Origin: Flavobacteriaceae bacterium
GTDB lineage: Bacteria > Bacteroidota > Bacteroidia > Flavobacteriales > Weeksellaceae
DNA: 39,515 nucleotides
Reading direction: 5' to 3'
Assembly (NCBI GenBank): GCA_031277475.1
Contig: JAITMJ010000136.1
Span: 1-39,515, forward strand
The translations under genes and the position numbers were made by a program. The notes under the pieces were generated by a model. The model was not told where the DNA came from. It did no database searches and saw only the letters and a program-made list of their open reading frames with translations. The first letter of the stretch is position 1; every line of letters begins with the position of its first letter. Positions 32,021 through 39,361 of this stretch are shown here, piece after piece.

Positions 32021-33214
32021 ATGGAAGAATTGTTTGAAAAATCGTATAAAAAAACAAAAGAAACTTCGCTTGATTTTATACGAATTTTAATGAGCGAAAT
32101 AGAATGGAACGCCCGTTTGATTGGTATTCGCGGCTCTCGCGGCGTAGGAAAAACCACGCTGTTGCTGCAATATATAAAACAAAATTTACCAAACGACAAT
32201 AGTGCTTTGTATGTGAGTTTGGACGATATGTGGTTCGCCGAACACAAACTTTGGGATACTGCCGATATGTTTGCAAAGCGTGGCGGAAAATATCTGTTTC
32301 TGGACGAAGTGCATAAATATCCGAATTGGGCGCAGGAACTCAAAAATATTTATGACGATTTCTCGGAACTGAAAGTGGTTTTTACGGGTTCTTCACTACT
32401 CGAAATTTTGAATGCAAGAGCCGATTTAAGTCGTCGGGCATTGGTGTATGATATGCAAGGACTTTCGTTTCGCGAATATTTGAACATCACTCAAAAAACC
32501 GATATTAAAATCGTTTCACTTGAAGATATTTTGCAAAATCACAGAGAAATTTCGAGCAGCATATTGGATGTGGTAAAACCGTTTCAATTTTTTGAAAACT
32601 ATTTAAAATCGGGTTATTATCCGTTTTTCAAAGAATTACCGTCTGTGTATCACGAAAAAATTGCGGAAGTGATCAATATGATTTTAGAAATAGAATTGCC
32701 TCTGTTGAGAGGCGTTGATATCGGTTATGTTTATAAAATCAAACAGTTGCTTTCCATCGTTGCTTCGTCTGTGCCTTTTATTCTAAATATCACAAAAATC
32801 AGCGAAAGAATAGGCGTTAATCGCATTACGTTGCTGTCTTATTTGTATTATTTGGAAGAAGTCAAACTTACAAAAAACATTCACAAAGATGTTTTCGGAA
32901 TAAACAAACTGCAAAAGCCCGAAAAAATTTACCTTGAAAATACAAATCTCGCCTATACTTTATGCGATAGAAATACCGATATCGGCAATATTCGAGAAAC
33001 ATTTTTTTTGAATCAACTATCTTATAAACACATCGTTGAATATCCGAATCAAGGCGATTTTTGGGTAGATAAAAAATATCTTTTTGAAATCGGCGGAAAA
33101 AGCAAAACCGACGAACAGGTAAAAAATGTCAAAAATTCGTTTATTGTTTCAGACAATATCGAGTACGGATTAGGCAACAAAATTCCGCTGTGGCTGTTTG
33201 GATTTTTGTATTAG
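32021..33214 (+). CDS. AAA_14 / DUF4143-type ATPase
   Basis: A 397-aa ATPase. Walker A is GSRGVGKTT (38-46); Walker B is KYLFLDEVHKYPNW (90-103), followed by TGSSLLE (sensor 1). LSRRALVYDMQGLSFREYL is the family's middle motif. The C-terminal half (from ~230) is the winged-helix plus DUF4143-like nuclease-fold part, ending LWLFGFLY. Such proteins are widespread, often horizontally shared, and of unknown role. The start is ATG 32021; an upstream extension in the same frame lies in the promoter and repeats, so is rejected. Convergent with ccoG (8-base gap). Confidence 0.83.
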   Translation: MEELFEKSYKKTKETSLDFIRILMSEIEWNARLIGIRGSRGVGKTTLLLQYIKQNLPNDNSALYVSLDDMWFAEHKLWDTADMFAKRGGKYLFLDEVHKYPNWAQELKNIYDDFSELKVVFTGSSLLEILNARADLSRRALVYDMQGLSFREYLNITQKTDIKIVSLEDILQNHREISSSILDVVKPFQFFENYLKSGYYPFFKELPSVYHEKIAEVINMILEIELPLLRGVDIGYVYKIKQLLSIVASSVPFILNITKISERIGVNRITLLSYLYYLEEVKLTKNIHKDVFGINKLQKPEKIYLENTNLAYTLCDRNTDIGNIRETFFLNQLSYKHIVEYPNQGDFWVDKKYLFEIGGKSKTDEQVKNVKNSFIVSDNIEYGLGNKIPLWLFGFLY

Positions 33215-33222
33215 CAAAATTT

Positions 33223-34674
33223 TCAATACGTCAATTTAAAAGGTCCTTCAAAATAAGTTTTATATTTATCCAAAAGCTTTCCTTTTTCGTCATAAACACC
33301 AAGCGTAATATTTTGTTTGGTAAATTTGATGTCTTTTTCGGGAAAACTCACATTCACAGAACCTTTTGTAATGTTGTCTCTTTTTATAAAAATATTTTTA
33401 TCGTTGACGAGATGAATTTCTCCATGTTCGGGTTCAAGTACTTTTATGGTTACTTTCAAATTGTTGTTGGATTTGTTCAGAAACGTGAAATTATAGGAAT
33501 TGGAAATTCTGCCGTCTCTGGTGAAAAATGTGGTTCCGGCGGGTTTTATGAATTTCGCTTCCATCATTCCGCGGTCTTTCAGAAGATAACCCAAAAATCC
33601 TATTAACGCCAGAAGAACTACGGCGTAAGCCTTCATTCTTGAAGTAAATTTGAATGGTCTTTCTTGCTCTATTTCGTCTTCTGTTGCATAACGAATTAAA
33701 CCTTTCGGAAGTCCGGTTTTTACCATCACTTCATCGCAGGCATCAATGCAAACAGTACAATTCACACATTCCAATTGTTGCCCGTTTCGGATGTCGATTC
33801 CGGTCGGGCAAACCACGACGCATTGGTTGCAATCTATGCAATCACCTTTTCCTGCGGCTTTTCGATCTTCGCCTTTTCTCCATTTTGCACGGTTTTCGCC
33901 GCGTTTAAAATCGTAGTAAACGTTGATGGTTTGCTTGTCAATCAAAACGCCCTGCAATCTTCCGTACGGACAAACCAGCGTGCAAACCTGTTCTCTGAAC
34001 CAAATAAACACAAAATAAAATGCACCGGTGAAAAGAATCATCACCAAAAAATTTGTAGGATATGCGAATGGACCTTCTTTCATTATTTTTAAAACTTCCT
34101 CATAACCAACGATGTACATAAACATAAAATGTGTAATCACAAGGGAAATCACGAGGTACGTGAACCATTTCAACGTGCGTTTTCGGATTTTTTCGGAGTT
34201 CCATTCCTGTCTTTTCAGCTTCATTTGTTTATTTCTGTCGCCTTCAATCAGGTAATCAATTTTTCTGAAAATCATTTCCATAAAAATGGTTTGCGGACAC
34301 ACCCAGCCGCAGAAAATTCTCCCAAAGGCGACCGTAAACAGAATTAAAAAAACCAATGAAGTGATGGCTCCCAAAGCGATGATAAAGAAATCTTGCGGAT
34401 AAAACGGCTGTCCGAAAAAGAAGAATTTTCGGTCTAAAATATTAATTAAAAGCGCAGGATTTCCGTTGATTTTTATGAAAGGAAAAGCGAAAAATATCGC
34501 CAGCAAAACCATCGCCGTAAAAGTTCTGTAATTGGTGTATTTTCCTTTTGGTTTTTTGGGGTAAATCCATTTCCGTTTACCTTCTTGATCCATCGTCCCG
34601 ACTGAATCTCTGAAAGTTTCCGGATCTAAAATTTGCCCTTCTCCACCTCTTGTGTTTTCTTGTGTTTCAGACAT
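33223..34674 (-). CDS. ccoG: Cytochrome c oxidase accessory protein CcoG
   Basis: A 483-aa protein. TM helices at ~52-70 and ~95-118 and later segments anchor a ferredoxin-like part. Cys motifs visible: CGWVCPQTIFMEM, CTLVCPYGRLQG, CIDCNQCVVVCPTGIDIRNG and CVNCTVCIDAC. A C-terminal Ig-like tail (from ~380, ends FEGPFKLTY) is usual for RdxA/CcoG. CcoG helps in copper delivery to cbb3 oxidase by reducing Cu(II). The oxidase genes are not in this window. Its promoter lies at 34700-34730. Confidence 0.92.
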   Translation of the reverse strand: MSETQENTRGGEGQILDPETFRDSVGTMDQEGKRKWIYPKKPKGKYTNYRTFTAMVLLAIFFAFPFIKINGNPALLINILDRKFFFFGQPFYPQDFFIIALGAITSLVFLILFTVAFGRIFCGWVCPQTIFMEMIFRKIDYLIEGDRNKQMKLKRQEWNSEKIRKRTLKWFTYLVISLVITHFMFMYIVGYEEVLKIMKEGPFAYPTNFLVMILFTGAFYFVFIWFREQVCTLVCPYGRLQGVLIDKQTINVYYDFKRGENRAKWRKGEDRKAAGKGDCIDCNQCVVVCPTGIDIRNGQQLECVNCTVCIDACDEVMVKTGLPKGLIRYATEDEIEQERPFKFTSRMKAYAVVLLALIGFLGYLLKDRGMMEAKFIKPAGTTFFTRDGRISNSYNFTFLNKSNNNLKVTIKVLEPEHGEIHLVNDKNIFIKRDNITKGSVNVSFPEKDIKFTKQNITLGVYDEKGKLLDKYKTYFEGPFKLTY

Positions 34675-34699
34675 TTTAAATTGAGATAATTTGCTTTTG

Positions 34700-34730
34700 C
34701 AAAGTTAGTGTTTTCGGCGGGAATATGAAA
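34700..34730 (-). promoter_or_regulatory. Promoter of ccoG
   Basis: On the minus strand TTTC (34730-34727), a 19-base spacer and TAACTTTG (34707-34700), a full TAnnTTTG box. The -7 box ends 25 bases upstream of the ATG at 34674. Confidence 0.55.
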
Positions 34731-34757
34731 CGGGGGTTTTGACGCTCGGAATTCATT

Positions 34758-35072
34758 TTATTCCTCTTCCTCATAATCCTCAAAACTTTCGGAAAATGCG
34801 GAAAATCTGTGCATTAGTTTTCGGTTTTCGGCTAAAAGAAAATCCATTTTTTGCAGCATTTGATGGATCACTTCCAAGCCTTGCAAATTGATGTCCAAAT
34901 CGTAGTGCCAATTCGCAAATTTTTCAAAAAGCGGCAATTCTTCGTAGAGAAGGTATTTTGTGTTGTTTTCGATTTCGGTGTGCAGAAGTCCGTATTCTTC
35001 CAAATCGTCAAAAAAACGAATTTCGATATTGTAAAGTTGTGCGAGTTCTTCGCGGGAAATTTTGTTTGCCAT
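34758..35072 (-). CDS. cbpM: Chaperone modulator CbpM
   Basis: A 104-aa protein. KISREELAQLYNIEIRFFDDLEEYGLL is the MerR-like N-terminal helical domain of CbpM, and LEVIHQMLQKMDFLLAEN follows. It ends in an acidic tail. CbpM binds the J-domain of CbpA and inhibits its co-chaperone and DNA-binding activity. The start is ATG 35072 (a TTG two codons upstream is not needed). It begins two bases after the cbpA stop, so the two are translated as a pair. Confidence 0.8.
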   Translation of the reverse strand: MANKISREELAQLYNIEIRFFDDLEEYGLLHTEIENNTKYLLYEELPLFEKFANWHYDLDINLQGLEVIHQMLQKMDFLLAENRKLMHRFSAFSESFEDYEEEE

Positions 35073-35074
35073 TT

Positions 35075-35983
35075 TCAAGAATTTTTTAGTTGTTCAAATA
35101 ATTCTTTCTGTTTTTCGCTGAGGTTGGTCGGGAGTTTTACTTCGTAAGTTACGAACAAATCCCCGAATTGTCCGTCTTTTTTATAAACCGGAAATCCTTT
35201 TCCCGCCAATCTCACGGTGTTTCCGTTTTGCGTTTCGGGTTTCACTTTTAGTTTCACGTTTCCGTTCAAAGTGTTCACATTCACATCTCCGCCCAGAATT
35301 GCGGTGTACAAATCTATTTGAATTTTGGTTTTCAAATCGTCCCCGATTCTTTCAAATTGTGCATCTTTCGGAATGTTGAAAGTGATGTACAAATCTCCGT
35401 TCGGTCCGCCGTTGAAACCCGGATTTCCGTAGCCGCCGAGTTTGATTTGCTGTCCGTCATAAACGCCCGCCGGAATTGTGATTCTTACTTTTTTTCCGTT
35501 GATTTCAAAAGTTTGTTGGTGTGTGGTTGTGGCATTTTTCAAACTTAAATTCAGTTCTGCGTGAACGTCTTGCCCTTTGAATTTTCCCGAAGCACTGCCT
35601 CTTGAGCGCGTTCCGAAACTGCCGTCTCCAAACATACTTCTGAAAAAATCCGAATAATCTTCGCCTTCTCCGAAGTCAAAACCTGCGGAATATCCGCCGC
35701 CAAAACCTGCGTTTCCGTAGTTTCTTTGCTGCTGTTGCGCTTTTTCGTATTCTTCGCCGTGTTTCCAATGTTCGCCGTATTTATCGTATTTCGCACGATT
35801 TTCGGGATGGCTCAAAACTTCATTGGCTTCATTGATTTCCTTAAAATTTCTTTCCGCTTCTTTATCTCCCGGATTAATGTCGGGATGATATTTTCGCGCC
35901 AATTTCCGATAGGCTTTTTTTATATCGTCTTGAGATGCGGATTTTTCTACGCCGAGAATTTTATAATAATCTATATACGCCAT
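35075..35983 (-). CDS. cbpA: DnaJ-like co-chaperone CbpA
   Basis: A 302-aa class B J-protein. J-domain at residues 3-70 with HPD at 33-35 (KYHPDINPG); a Gly/Phe-rich linker (~80-130: [19 protein letters not shown]); two C-terminal peptide-binding beta domains (~140-300: [21 protein letters not shown], then [21 protein letters not shown]). It lacks the zinc-finger of DnaJ, so it is the CbpA type. It works with DnaK on stress-damaged proteins and is adjusted by CbpM encoded directly downstream. Confidence 0.88.
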   Translation of the reverse strand: MAYIDYYKILGVEKSASQDDIKKAYRKLARKYHPDINPGDKEAERNFKEINEANEVLSHPENRAKYDKYGEHWKHGEEYEKAQQQQRNYGNAGFGGGYSAGFDFGEGEDYSDFFRSMFGDGSFGTRSRGSASGKFKGQDVHAELNLSLKNATTTHQQTFEINGKKVRITIPAGVYDGQQIKLGGYGNPGFNGGPNGDLYITFNIPKDAQFERIGDDLKTKIQIDLYTAILGGDVNVNTLNGNVKLKVKPETQNGNTVRLAGKGFPVYKKDGQFGDLFVTYEVKLPTNLSEKQKELFEQLKNS

Positions 35984-36001
35984 AATTTGGTAATGAAATG
36001 A

Positions 36002-36043
36002 TTTTAAAAATTTAAAGATTTAAAGATTTAATCATTTAAAAAA
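36002..36043. repeat. ATTTAAAG tandem repeat upstream of cbpA
   Basis: TTTAAAGATTTAAAGATTTAA-like units (8 bases) repeat about four times between thyA and cbpA. AT-rich simple repeat with no recognised function. Confidence 0.55.
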
Positions 36044-36086
36044 AATATTCATAAAAAACAAGATTTCAAAATCGATGTCATACCAT

Positions 36087-36908
36087 TCAAACCGCTACCG
36101 GTGCTTTAATTCCGGGGTGCGGTTCGTAGTTTTCAAGGATGAAATCTTCAAAATCAAAATCGAAAATATTTTTAATATTCGGGTTTAGTTTCATAGTCGG
36201 AAGCGGTTTCGGCTCGCGGGAAAGTTGGGTTTTCACTTGCTCAAAATGATTGTTGTAAATATGAACATCGCCGAAAGTATGCACATATTCGCCGATTTCT
36301 AAACCGCAAACTTGGGCAATCATCATCGTCAGCAGCGCATAACTCGCAATATTGAACGGAACTCCCAGAAAAACATCGGCACTTCTTTGATAGAGTTGCA
36401 AAGATAATTTTCCTTTCTCCTCTCCCTTGGAGAGGTCGGGAGAGGATACATAAAACTGAAACATCGTGTGGCAAGGGGCGAGAGCCATATTTAGAATTTC
36501 AGCTACGTTCCACGCGGAAATAATCAAACGCCGAGAATCCGGATTTTTTTTAATCTGTTCGATGACGTCCGAAAACTGGTCGATGATTTTGCCGTCTGCG
36601 CCTCGCCAACTCCGCCATTGTGCGCCGTAAACCGGACCGAGATTTCCATTTTCGTCTGCCCATTCATTCCAAATCGAAACGCCGTGGTCGTTCAAATATT
36701 TGATGTTCGTATCGCCTTTTATAAACCAAAGCAATTCGTAAATGATGGATTTCAGATGCACTTTTTTGGTGGTTACCAACGGAAAACCTTTAGCCAAATC
36801 ATAGCGAAGTTGATATCCGAAAACGCTTCGGGTTCCGGTTCCGGTTCGGTCGGGTTTATCGGTGCCACGTTCCAAAATATGTTGAAGTAAATTGAGGTAG
36901 TTTTGCAT
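36087..36908 (-). CDS. thyA: Thymidylate synthase with a repeat-encoded insertion
   Basis: A 273-aa ThyA. Key residues are present: RTGTGT (21-26), the dUMP-phosphate arginines in [10 protein letters not shown] (125-134), the catalytic C146 in [12 protein letters not shown], and QRSADVF (174-180), FNIASYAL and [11 protein letters not shown] at the C-terminus. It makes dTMP from dUMP using methylenetetrahydrofolate. Residues 155-165 ([11 protein letters not shown]) replace the usual two-residue turn (AD in E. coli). Those 33 bases (36414-36446) contain the CCTCTCC-CTT-GGAGAGG palindrome. The enzyme is otherwise complete. Confidence 0.93.
   Translation of the reverse strand: MQNYLNLLQHILERGTDKPDRTGTGTRSVFGYQLRYDLAKGFPLVTTKKVHLKSIIYELLWFIKGDTNIKYLNDHGVSIWNEWADENGNLGPVYGAQWRSWRGADGKIIDQFSDVIEQIKKNPDSRRLIISAWNVAEILNMALAPCHTMFQFYVSSPDLSKGEEKGKLSLQLYQRSADVFLGVPFNIASYALLTMMIAQVCGLEIGEYVHTFGDVHIYNNHFEQVKTQLSREPKPLPTMKLNPNIKNIFDFDFEDFILENYEPHPGIKAPVAV
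36414..36446 (-). repeat. Palindromic repeat inserted in frame in thyA
   Basis: CCTCTCC (36419-36425), CTT, GGAGAGG (36429-36435) is a perfect 7-bp hairpin. A third GGAGAGG copy follows at 36439-36445. This kind of palindrome is common between genes in Bacteroidota. Here it encodes 11 residues in a surface turn of thymidylate synthase, eight residues after the catalytic Cys. Confidence 0.75.
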
Positions 36909-36988
36909 TTTTTTAATTTAGATTTTGAGAAATCGAGGAATAATTTGAAATCCTTTTTGAATTGAGTTTCAAAAATGATATTATACAT
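36909..36988 (-). pseudogene. Fragment of a YafQ/RelE-type toxin gene
   Basis: From ATG 36988 the reading is MYNIIFETQFKKDFKL, the N-terminal strand and helix of YafQ-like mRNA interferases. The similarity ends after about 16-26 codons and the frame then runs meaninglessly into thyA. The normal toxin has about 90 residues, so the rest, with the catalytic His and Arg, is lost. It starts two bases after the stop of an antitoxin remnant, the normal TA layout. Confidence 0.6.
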
Positions 36989-36990
36989 GG

Positions 36991-37203
36991 TTATGAATTT
37001 AATTTTTCCATTAAATCTTCGTGAGATTTTGTAGTGGTGAGTCCGATTCCTGCATCAATATTAGCCACCGCTCTCAATGTTTCCGCATTAGGCGTTTTAA
37101 TGATTTCAACACCTTTTTTTTCATTAATACCGACTTTTATCAATTCCAAAATCGTCTTTCCGTAGTTGCTTCTTTTGTTTATTTTTAAAGTAATGGTTTC
37201 TAT
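36991..37203 (-). pseudogene. RelB-like antitoxin remnant without a normal start codon
   Basis: Seventy open codons read ETITLKINKRSNYGKTIL, then ELIKVGINEKKGVEIIKTPN, ending HEDLMEKLNS and TAA at 36993-36991. The style is that of antitoxins paired with RelE/YafQ toxins. The first codon before ETIT is ATA (37203-37201), where ATG would be expected, and a stop lies three codons further up (37215-37213). It has either lost its start by a point change or uses a rare start. Confidence 0.55.
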
Positions 37204-37218
37204 AATTTTACTTTACTT

Positions 37219-37368
37219 TCACAAAAATACAAAAACTTTGAAAGTTAGTGGTATCTGTAATTTTGAGGTTAATACGCTTGCACCAAAAACATCCGACGGA
37301 ATACCGAGTTTTGCGCTTAATTTTCTAATCATTATGAGATTTTGTAGTTGTGAACCAGATTTCTGCAT
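37219..37368 (-). pseudogene. HigA-type antitoxin C-terminal fragment
   Basis: A 49-codon frame from ATG 37368. The part LIMIRKLSAKLGIPSDVFGA resembles the C-terminus of HigA-family (COG5499) antitoxins. The helix-turn-helix is missing, and the last ~20 residues (from about SVLTS) look unrelated. The first part overlaps a 42-base duplication of the RelB-like remnant. It is probably not a functional gene. Confidence 0.45.
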
Positions 37369-37503
37369 CAATATTTATCAGAAGAATCTTTATTGTGCGA
37401 AAAATAGGGTGGTGTTTTTATGCAAAAATCGTGAAGTTTTTGCCGGGAAAAGATAATTGAAATAAAAAAACCGCCGGTAATCAGTGGGTTAAATCAAAAA
37501 TTG

Positions 37504-37574
37504 TAGACTCACAGGGATTCGAACCCCAACTAAATGAACCAAAATCACTTGTGCTACCGTTACACCATGAGTCT
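37504..37574 (-). tRNA. tRNA-Gln (TTG)
   Basis: On the minus strand the acceptor stem AGACTCA pairs with TGAGTCT. The anticodon stem AGTGA/TCATT closes a 7-base loop TTTTGGT with anticodon TTG. The T-arm has the TTCGAAT loop, and the discriminator base is A (37504). CCA is not encoded. The D-arm is GTG...CAC with TAACGGTAG. Confidence 0.95.
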
Positions 37575-37665
37575 GTAATTTTTTGGTGGTGCAAATTTAA
37601 AAACTTTTTTTGTTTTAAGCCACAATTTTTTAGATTTTTTTTATTTCGAAAATATCCATGTTTAA

Positions 37666-37700
37666 TTTGCCGATGATTTGTGAAAAAAGTGTTACATTTG
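37666..37700 (+). promoter_or_regulatory. Candidate promoter upstream of kdsB
   Basis: TTTG (37666-37669), 23 bases, TACATTTG (37693-37700), a full TAnnTTTG box. It would give a leader of about 145 bases before kdsB, or start the small RNA candidate at 37708-37767. Confidence 0.5.
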
Positions 37701-37707
37701 TTGTCAT

Positions 37708-37767
37708 AGAGAGGCGGTTTTTTTGCTTTGCAACCTTGAAGGTAACGATTACAAACTCTCTTTTTTT
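37708..37767 (+). ncRNA. Possible small RNA or attenuator in the kdsB leader
   Basis: Seven bases after the -7 box, AGAGAG (37708-37713) can pair with CTCTCT (37756-37761), which runs into a T-tract (37761-37767). An inner hairpin, ACCT-TGA-AGGT, lies at 37733-37743. This could be a ~60-base transcript with its own terminator or a leader attenuator. The closing stem is short, so confidence is low. Confidence 0.3.
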
Positions 37768-37818
37768 ATTTAGGGCGCTATTGTTTTGAAAAATAATTCG
37801 TCGAGTTTTTTTACTTTG

Positions 37819-37837
37819 TCCTGAATTAAATTCAGGA
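37819..37837 (+). promoter_or_regulatory. Perfect palindrome just before the kdsB start
   Basis: TCCTGAATT-A-AATTCAGGA, two 9-base arms around a single A. It ends 13 bases before the GTG start of kdsB. It may be an operator for a dimeric repressor or a hairpin in the mRNA leader. Confidence 0.5.
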
Positions 37838-37850
37838 TTGAATTTTAATA

Positions 37851-38579
37851 GTGAAAACCATCGCCGTCATTCCCGCGCGTTACGAAGCGAGCCGATTTCC
37901 CGGAAAATTGATGCAGATTTTGGGAGACAAAACCGTGATTTCCACAACTTATCAAAACGTGCTGGAAACCAATTTGTTCGACGAAGTTTTTGTGGCTACG
38001 GATTCGGAAATTATTTTTAACGAAATCAAAAAAAACGGTGGAAATGCAGTGATGACGGGAAAACACGAAACCGGAAGCGACCGAATTGCGGAAGCCGTTC
38101 GGAACATAAATTGCGACATCGTAATCAATGTTCAAGGCGATGAACCTTTCCTGAAAACCGAACCTTTGAAACAACTGATTTCCGTTTTTGAAACCGATTT
38201 TCGGCAAAAAATTTCTTTAGCATCGCTGAAAATCAAACTCACCGAAACCTCCGAAATTGAAAATCCGAACAACGTAAAAGTAATCACCGACAACGAAAAT
38301 TTTGCGCTCTATTTCAGCCGTTCCGTGATTCCGTATCCGCGGGAAACTTCGGCGAAACCCGAGTATTTTAAACACATCGGCGTTTATGCGTTCAGAAAAA
38401 ATGCCTTGTTGGAATTTGCAAAACTCCCGATGAAACCTTTGGAAATCGCCGAAAAAATCGAGTGCATCCGCTACCTCGAATACGGAATGAAAATAAAAAT
38501 GGTAGAAACCGACTTCATCGGCGTTGGTATTGACGTTCCCGAAGATTTGGAAAAAGCGAGAGCAATTTTAATGAGGTAA
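37851..38579 (+). CDS. kdsB: 3-deoxy-manno-octulosonate cytidylyltransferase (CMP-KDO synthetase)
   Basis: A 242-aa enzyme, normal length. [16 protein letters not shown] (residues 5-20) is the nucleotide-binding signature, [15 protein letters not shown] follows, [10 protein letters not shown] is the metal/CTP site, and [12 protein letters not shown] and [15 protein letters not shown] complete the family pattern. It activates KDO with CTP for lipopolysaccharide core synthesis in the cytoplasm. The start is GTG 37851. The last codons ATG AGG TAA lie in the left copy of a direct repeat that recurs after the PIN gene. Confidence 0.93.
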   Translation: MKTIAVIPARYEASRFPGKLMQILGDKTVISTTYQNVLETNLFDEVFVATDSEIIFNEIKKNGGNAVMTGKHETGSDRIAEAVRNINCDIVINVQGDEPFLKTEPLKQLISVFETDFRQKISLASLKIKLTETSEIENPNNVKVITDNENFALYFSRSVIPYPRETSAKPEYFKHIGVYAFRKNALLEFAKLPMKPLEIAEKIECIRYLEYGMKIKMVETDFIGVGIDVPEDLEKARAILMR

Positions 38580-38625
38580 TTGAAGTTAATGATTGAAAAA
38601 TTAAACAGATTAAAAACTTTATCCA
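38573..38625 (+). repeat. Left direct repeat flanking the antitoxin/PIN cassette
   Basis: The first 22 bases (GAGGTAATT, G, AAGTTAATGATT) differ from the right copy at 39309-39330 by one base. The following 31 bases align without gaps at 22 of 31 positions. It includes the kdsB stop codon. Confidence 0.65.
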
Positions 38626-38626
38626 T

Positions 38627-38659
38627 TTTGTGTGGTTCAAAGAAATAAATGTACATTTG
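38627..38659 (+). promoter_or_regulatory. Promoter of the antitoxin/PIN operon
   Basis: TTTG (38627-38630), a 21-base spacer and TACATTTG (38652-38659) give a close match to the Bacteroidota consensus. The -7 box ends 19 bases before the antitoxin ATG. Confidence 0.7.
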
Positions 38660-38678
38660 AAAATTAAAATATAAACAG

Positions 38679-38888
38679 ATGAAAACCATCAACGTACAGA
38701 TGTCTGAAACAGAATATCGCACTTTGGGAATTTCTAAAGACATCTTTTCCTTTTCCGAAATAGTCAATTTAATTGAACGGCAAATCGCTCGTCGAGCATT
38801 ACGCCGAAGCGTGGAATTGGCAGAAAAAAACGGACTTTCTTCTATGAGCATGAATGAAATAGATGCGGAAATAAATGCAATAAGATAA
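38679..38888 (+). CDS. Antitoxin of a PIN-type toxin-antitoxin pair
   Basis: A 69-aa protein. The N-terminal MKTINVQMSETEYRTLGISK suggests a ribbon-helix-helix-like or short DNA-binding segment. An arginine-rich helix (LIERQIARRALRRSVELAEKNG) and SSMSMNEIDAEINAIR follow, the usual style of partners of COG1569 PIN toxins. It overlaps the toxin start by one base (TAATG), so translation is coupled. It probably binds and blocks the PIN nuclease and represses its own promoter. Confidence 0.75.
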   Translation: MKTINVQMSETEYRTLGISKDIFSFSEIVNLIERQIARRALRRSVELAEKNGLSSMSMNEIDAEINAIR

Positions 38889-39307
38889 TGAAAAGTGTGA
38901 TTTTGGACACGAATGTTGTGGTTTCTGCACTTATTCAAAAAAGTTATCCGCATTACATTGTTTATGATTATGTGCTGAATGAACGAGTGAAATTACACCT
39001 TTCGATAGCATTATTGAATGAATATATTGATGTACTTTCTCGTCCAAAATTCGCGAAAATAGCAGGATTTTCAAGCAATGCAGAAATTGTATTAGGCAGA
39101 TTTGAAAAAATCGCGGAATTTTACAACCCGAAAATTCGTTTGGAAATTATCCGAGACAAAAGTGATAACAAATTTTTGGAATTGGCAGATGAAAGTAATT
39201 CCAACTTTCTGATAACGGGCAACAACACAGATTTTACAATGTCTCACTACAAAAACACTCAAATTTTATCGCCGAGAAGTTTTTGGGAAATGCAAGAAAA
39301 TTCTTAA
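38888..39307 (+). CDS. PIN-domain toxin (COG1569-type RNase)
   Basis: A 139-aa PIN nuclease. Acidic metal-site residues are visible: D7 in ILDTNVVVSAL, E45 in LLNEYIDVL, D93 in KSDNKFLELA and D115 in ITGNNTDF. The length and layout fit the putative toxin component COG1569. It would cleave RNA when freed from the antitoxin. The gene is intact, and the right direct repeat begins two bases after its stop. Confidence 0.83.
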   Translation: MKSVILDTNVVVSALIQKSYPHYIVYDYVLNERVKLHLSIALLNEYIDVLSRPKFAKIAGFSSNAEIVLGRFEKIAEFYNPKIRLEIIRDKSDNKFLELADESNSNFLITGNNTDFTMSHYKNTQILSPRSFWEMQENS

Positions 39308-39308
39308 C

Positions 39309-39361
39309 GAGGTAATTAAAGTTAATGATTTAAAGATTGAAAACATTGAAAGATTTAACCA
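39309..39361 (+). repeat. Right direct repeat flanking the antitoxin/PIN cassette
   Basis: The copy of 38573-38625 (one mismatch in the first 22 bases). It starts two bases after the PIN stop codon. Sequence beyond it (39362-39515) is AT-rich; a 22-codon frame (39387-39455, MKKIIDIFPIKMFYSRGFWL) is too short to call a gene. Confidence 0.65.

Noticed and set aside
37166..37456. Plus-strand open frame of 96 codons upstream of tRNA-Gln
   Set aside because: It is the antisense of the TA remnants, has a Cys/Phe-rich random composition and no family likeness.
37461..37490. Terminator after tRNA-Gln (AACCGCCGGTT-like)
   Set aside because: The possible stem is only four base pairs with almost no loop, although a T-tract follows on the minus strand.
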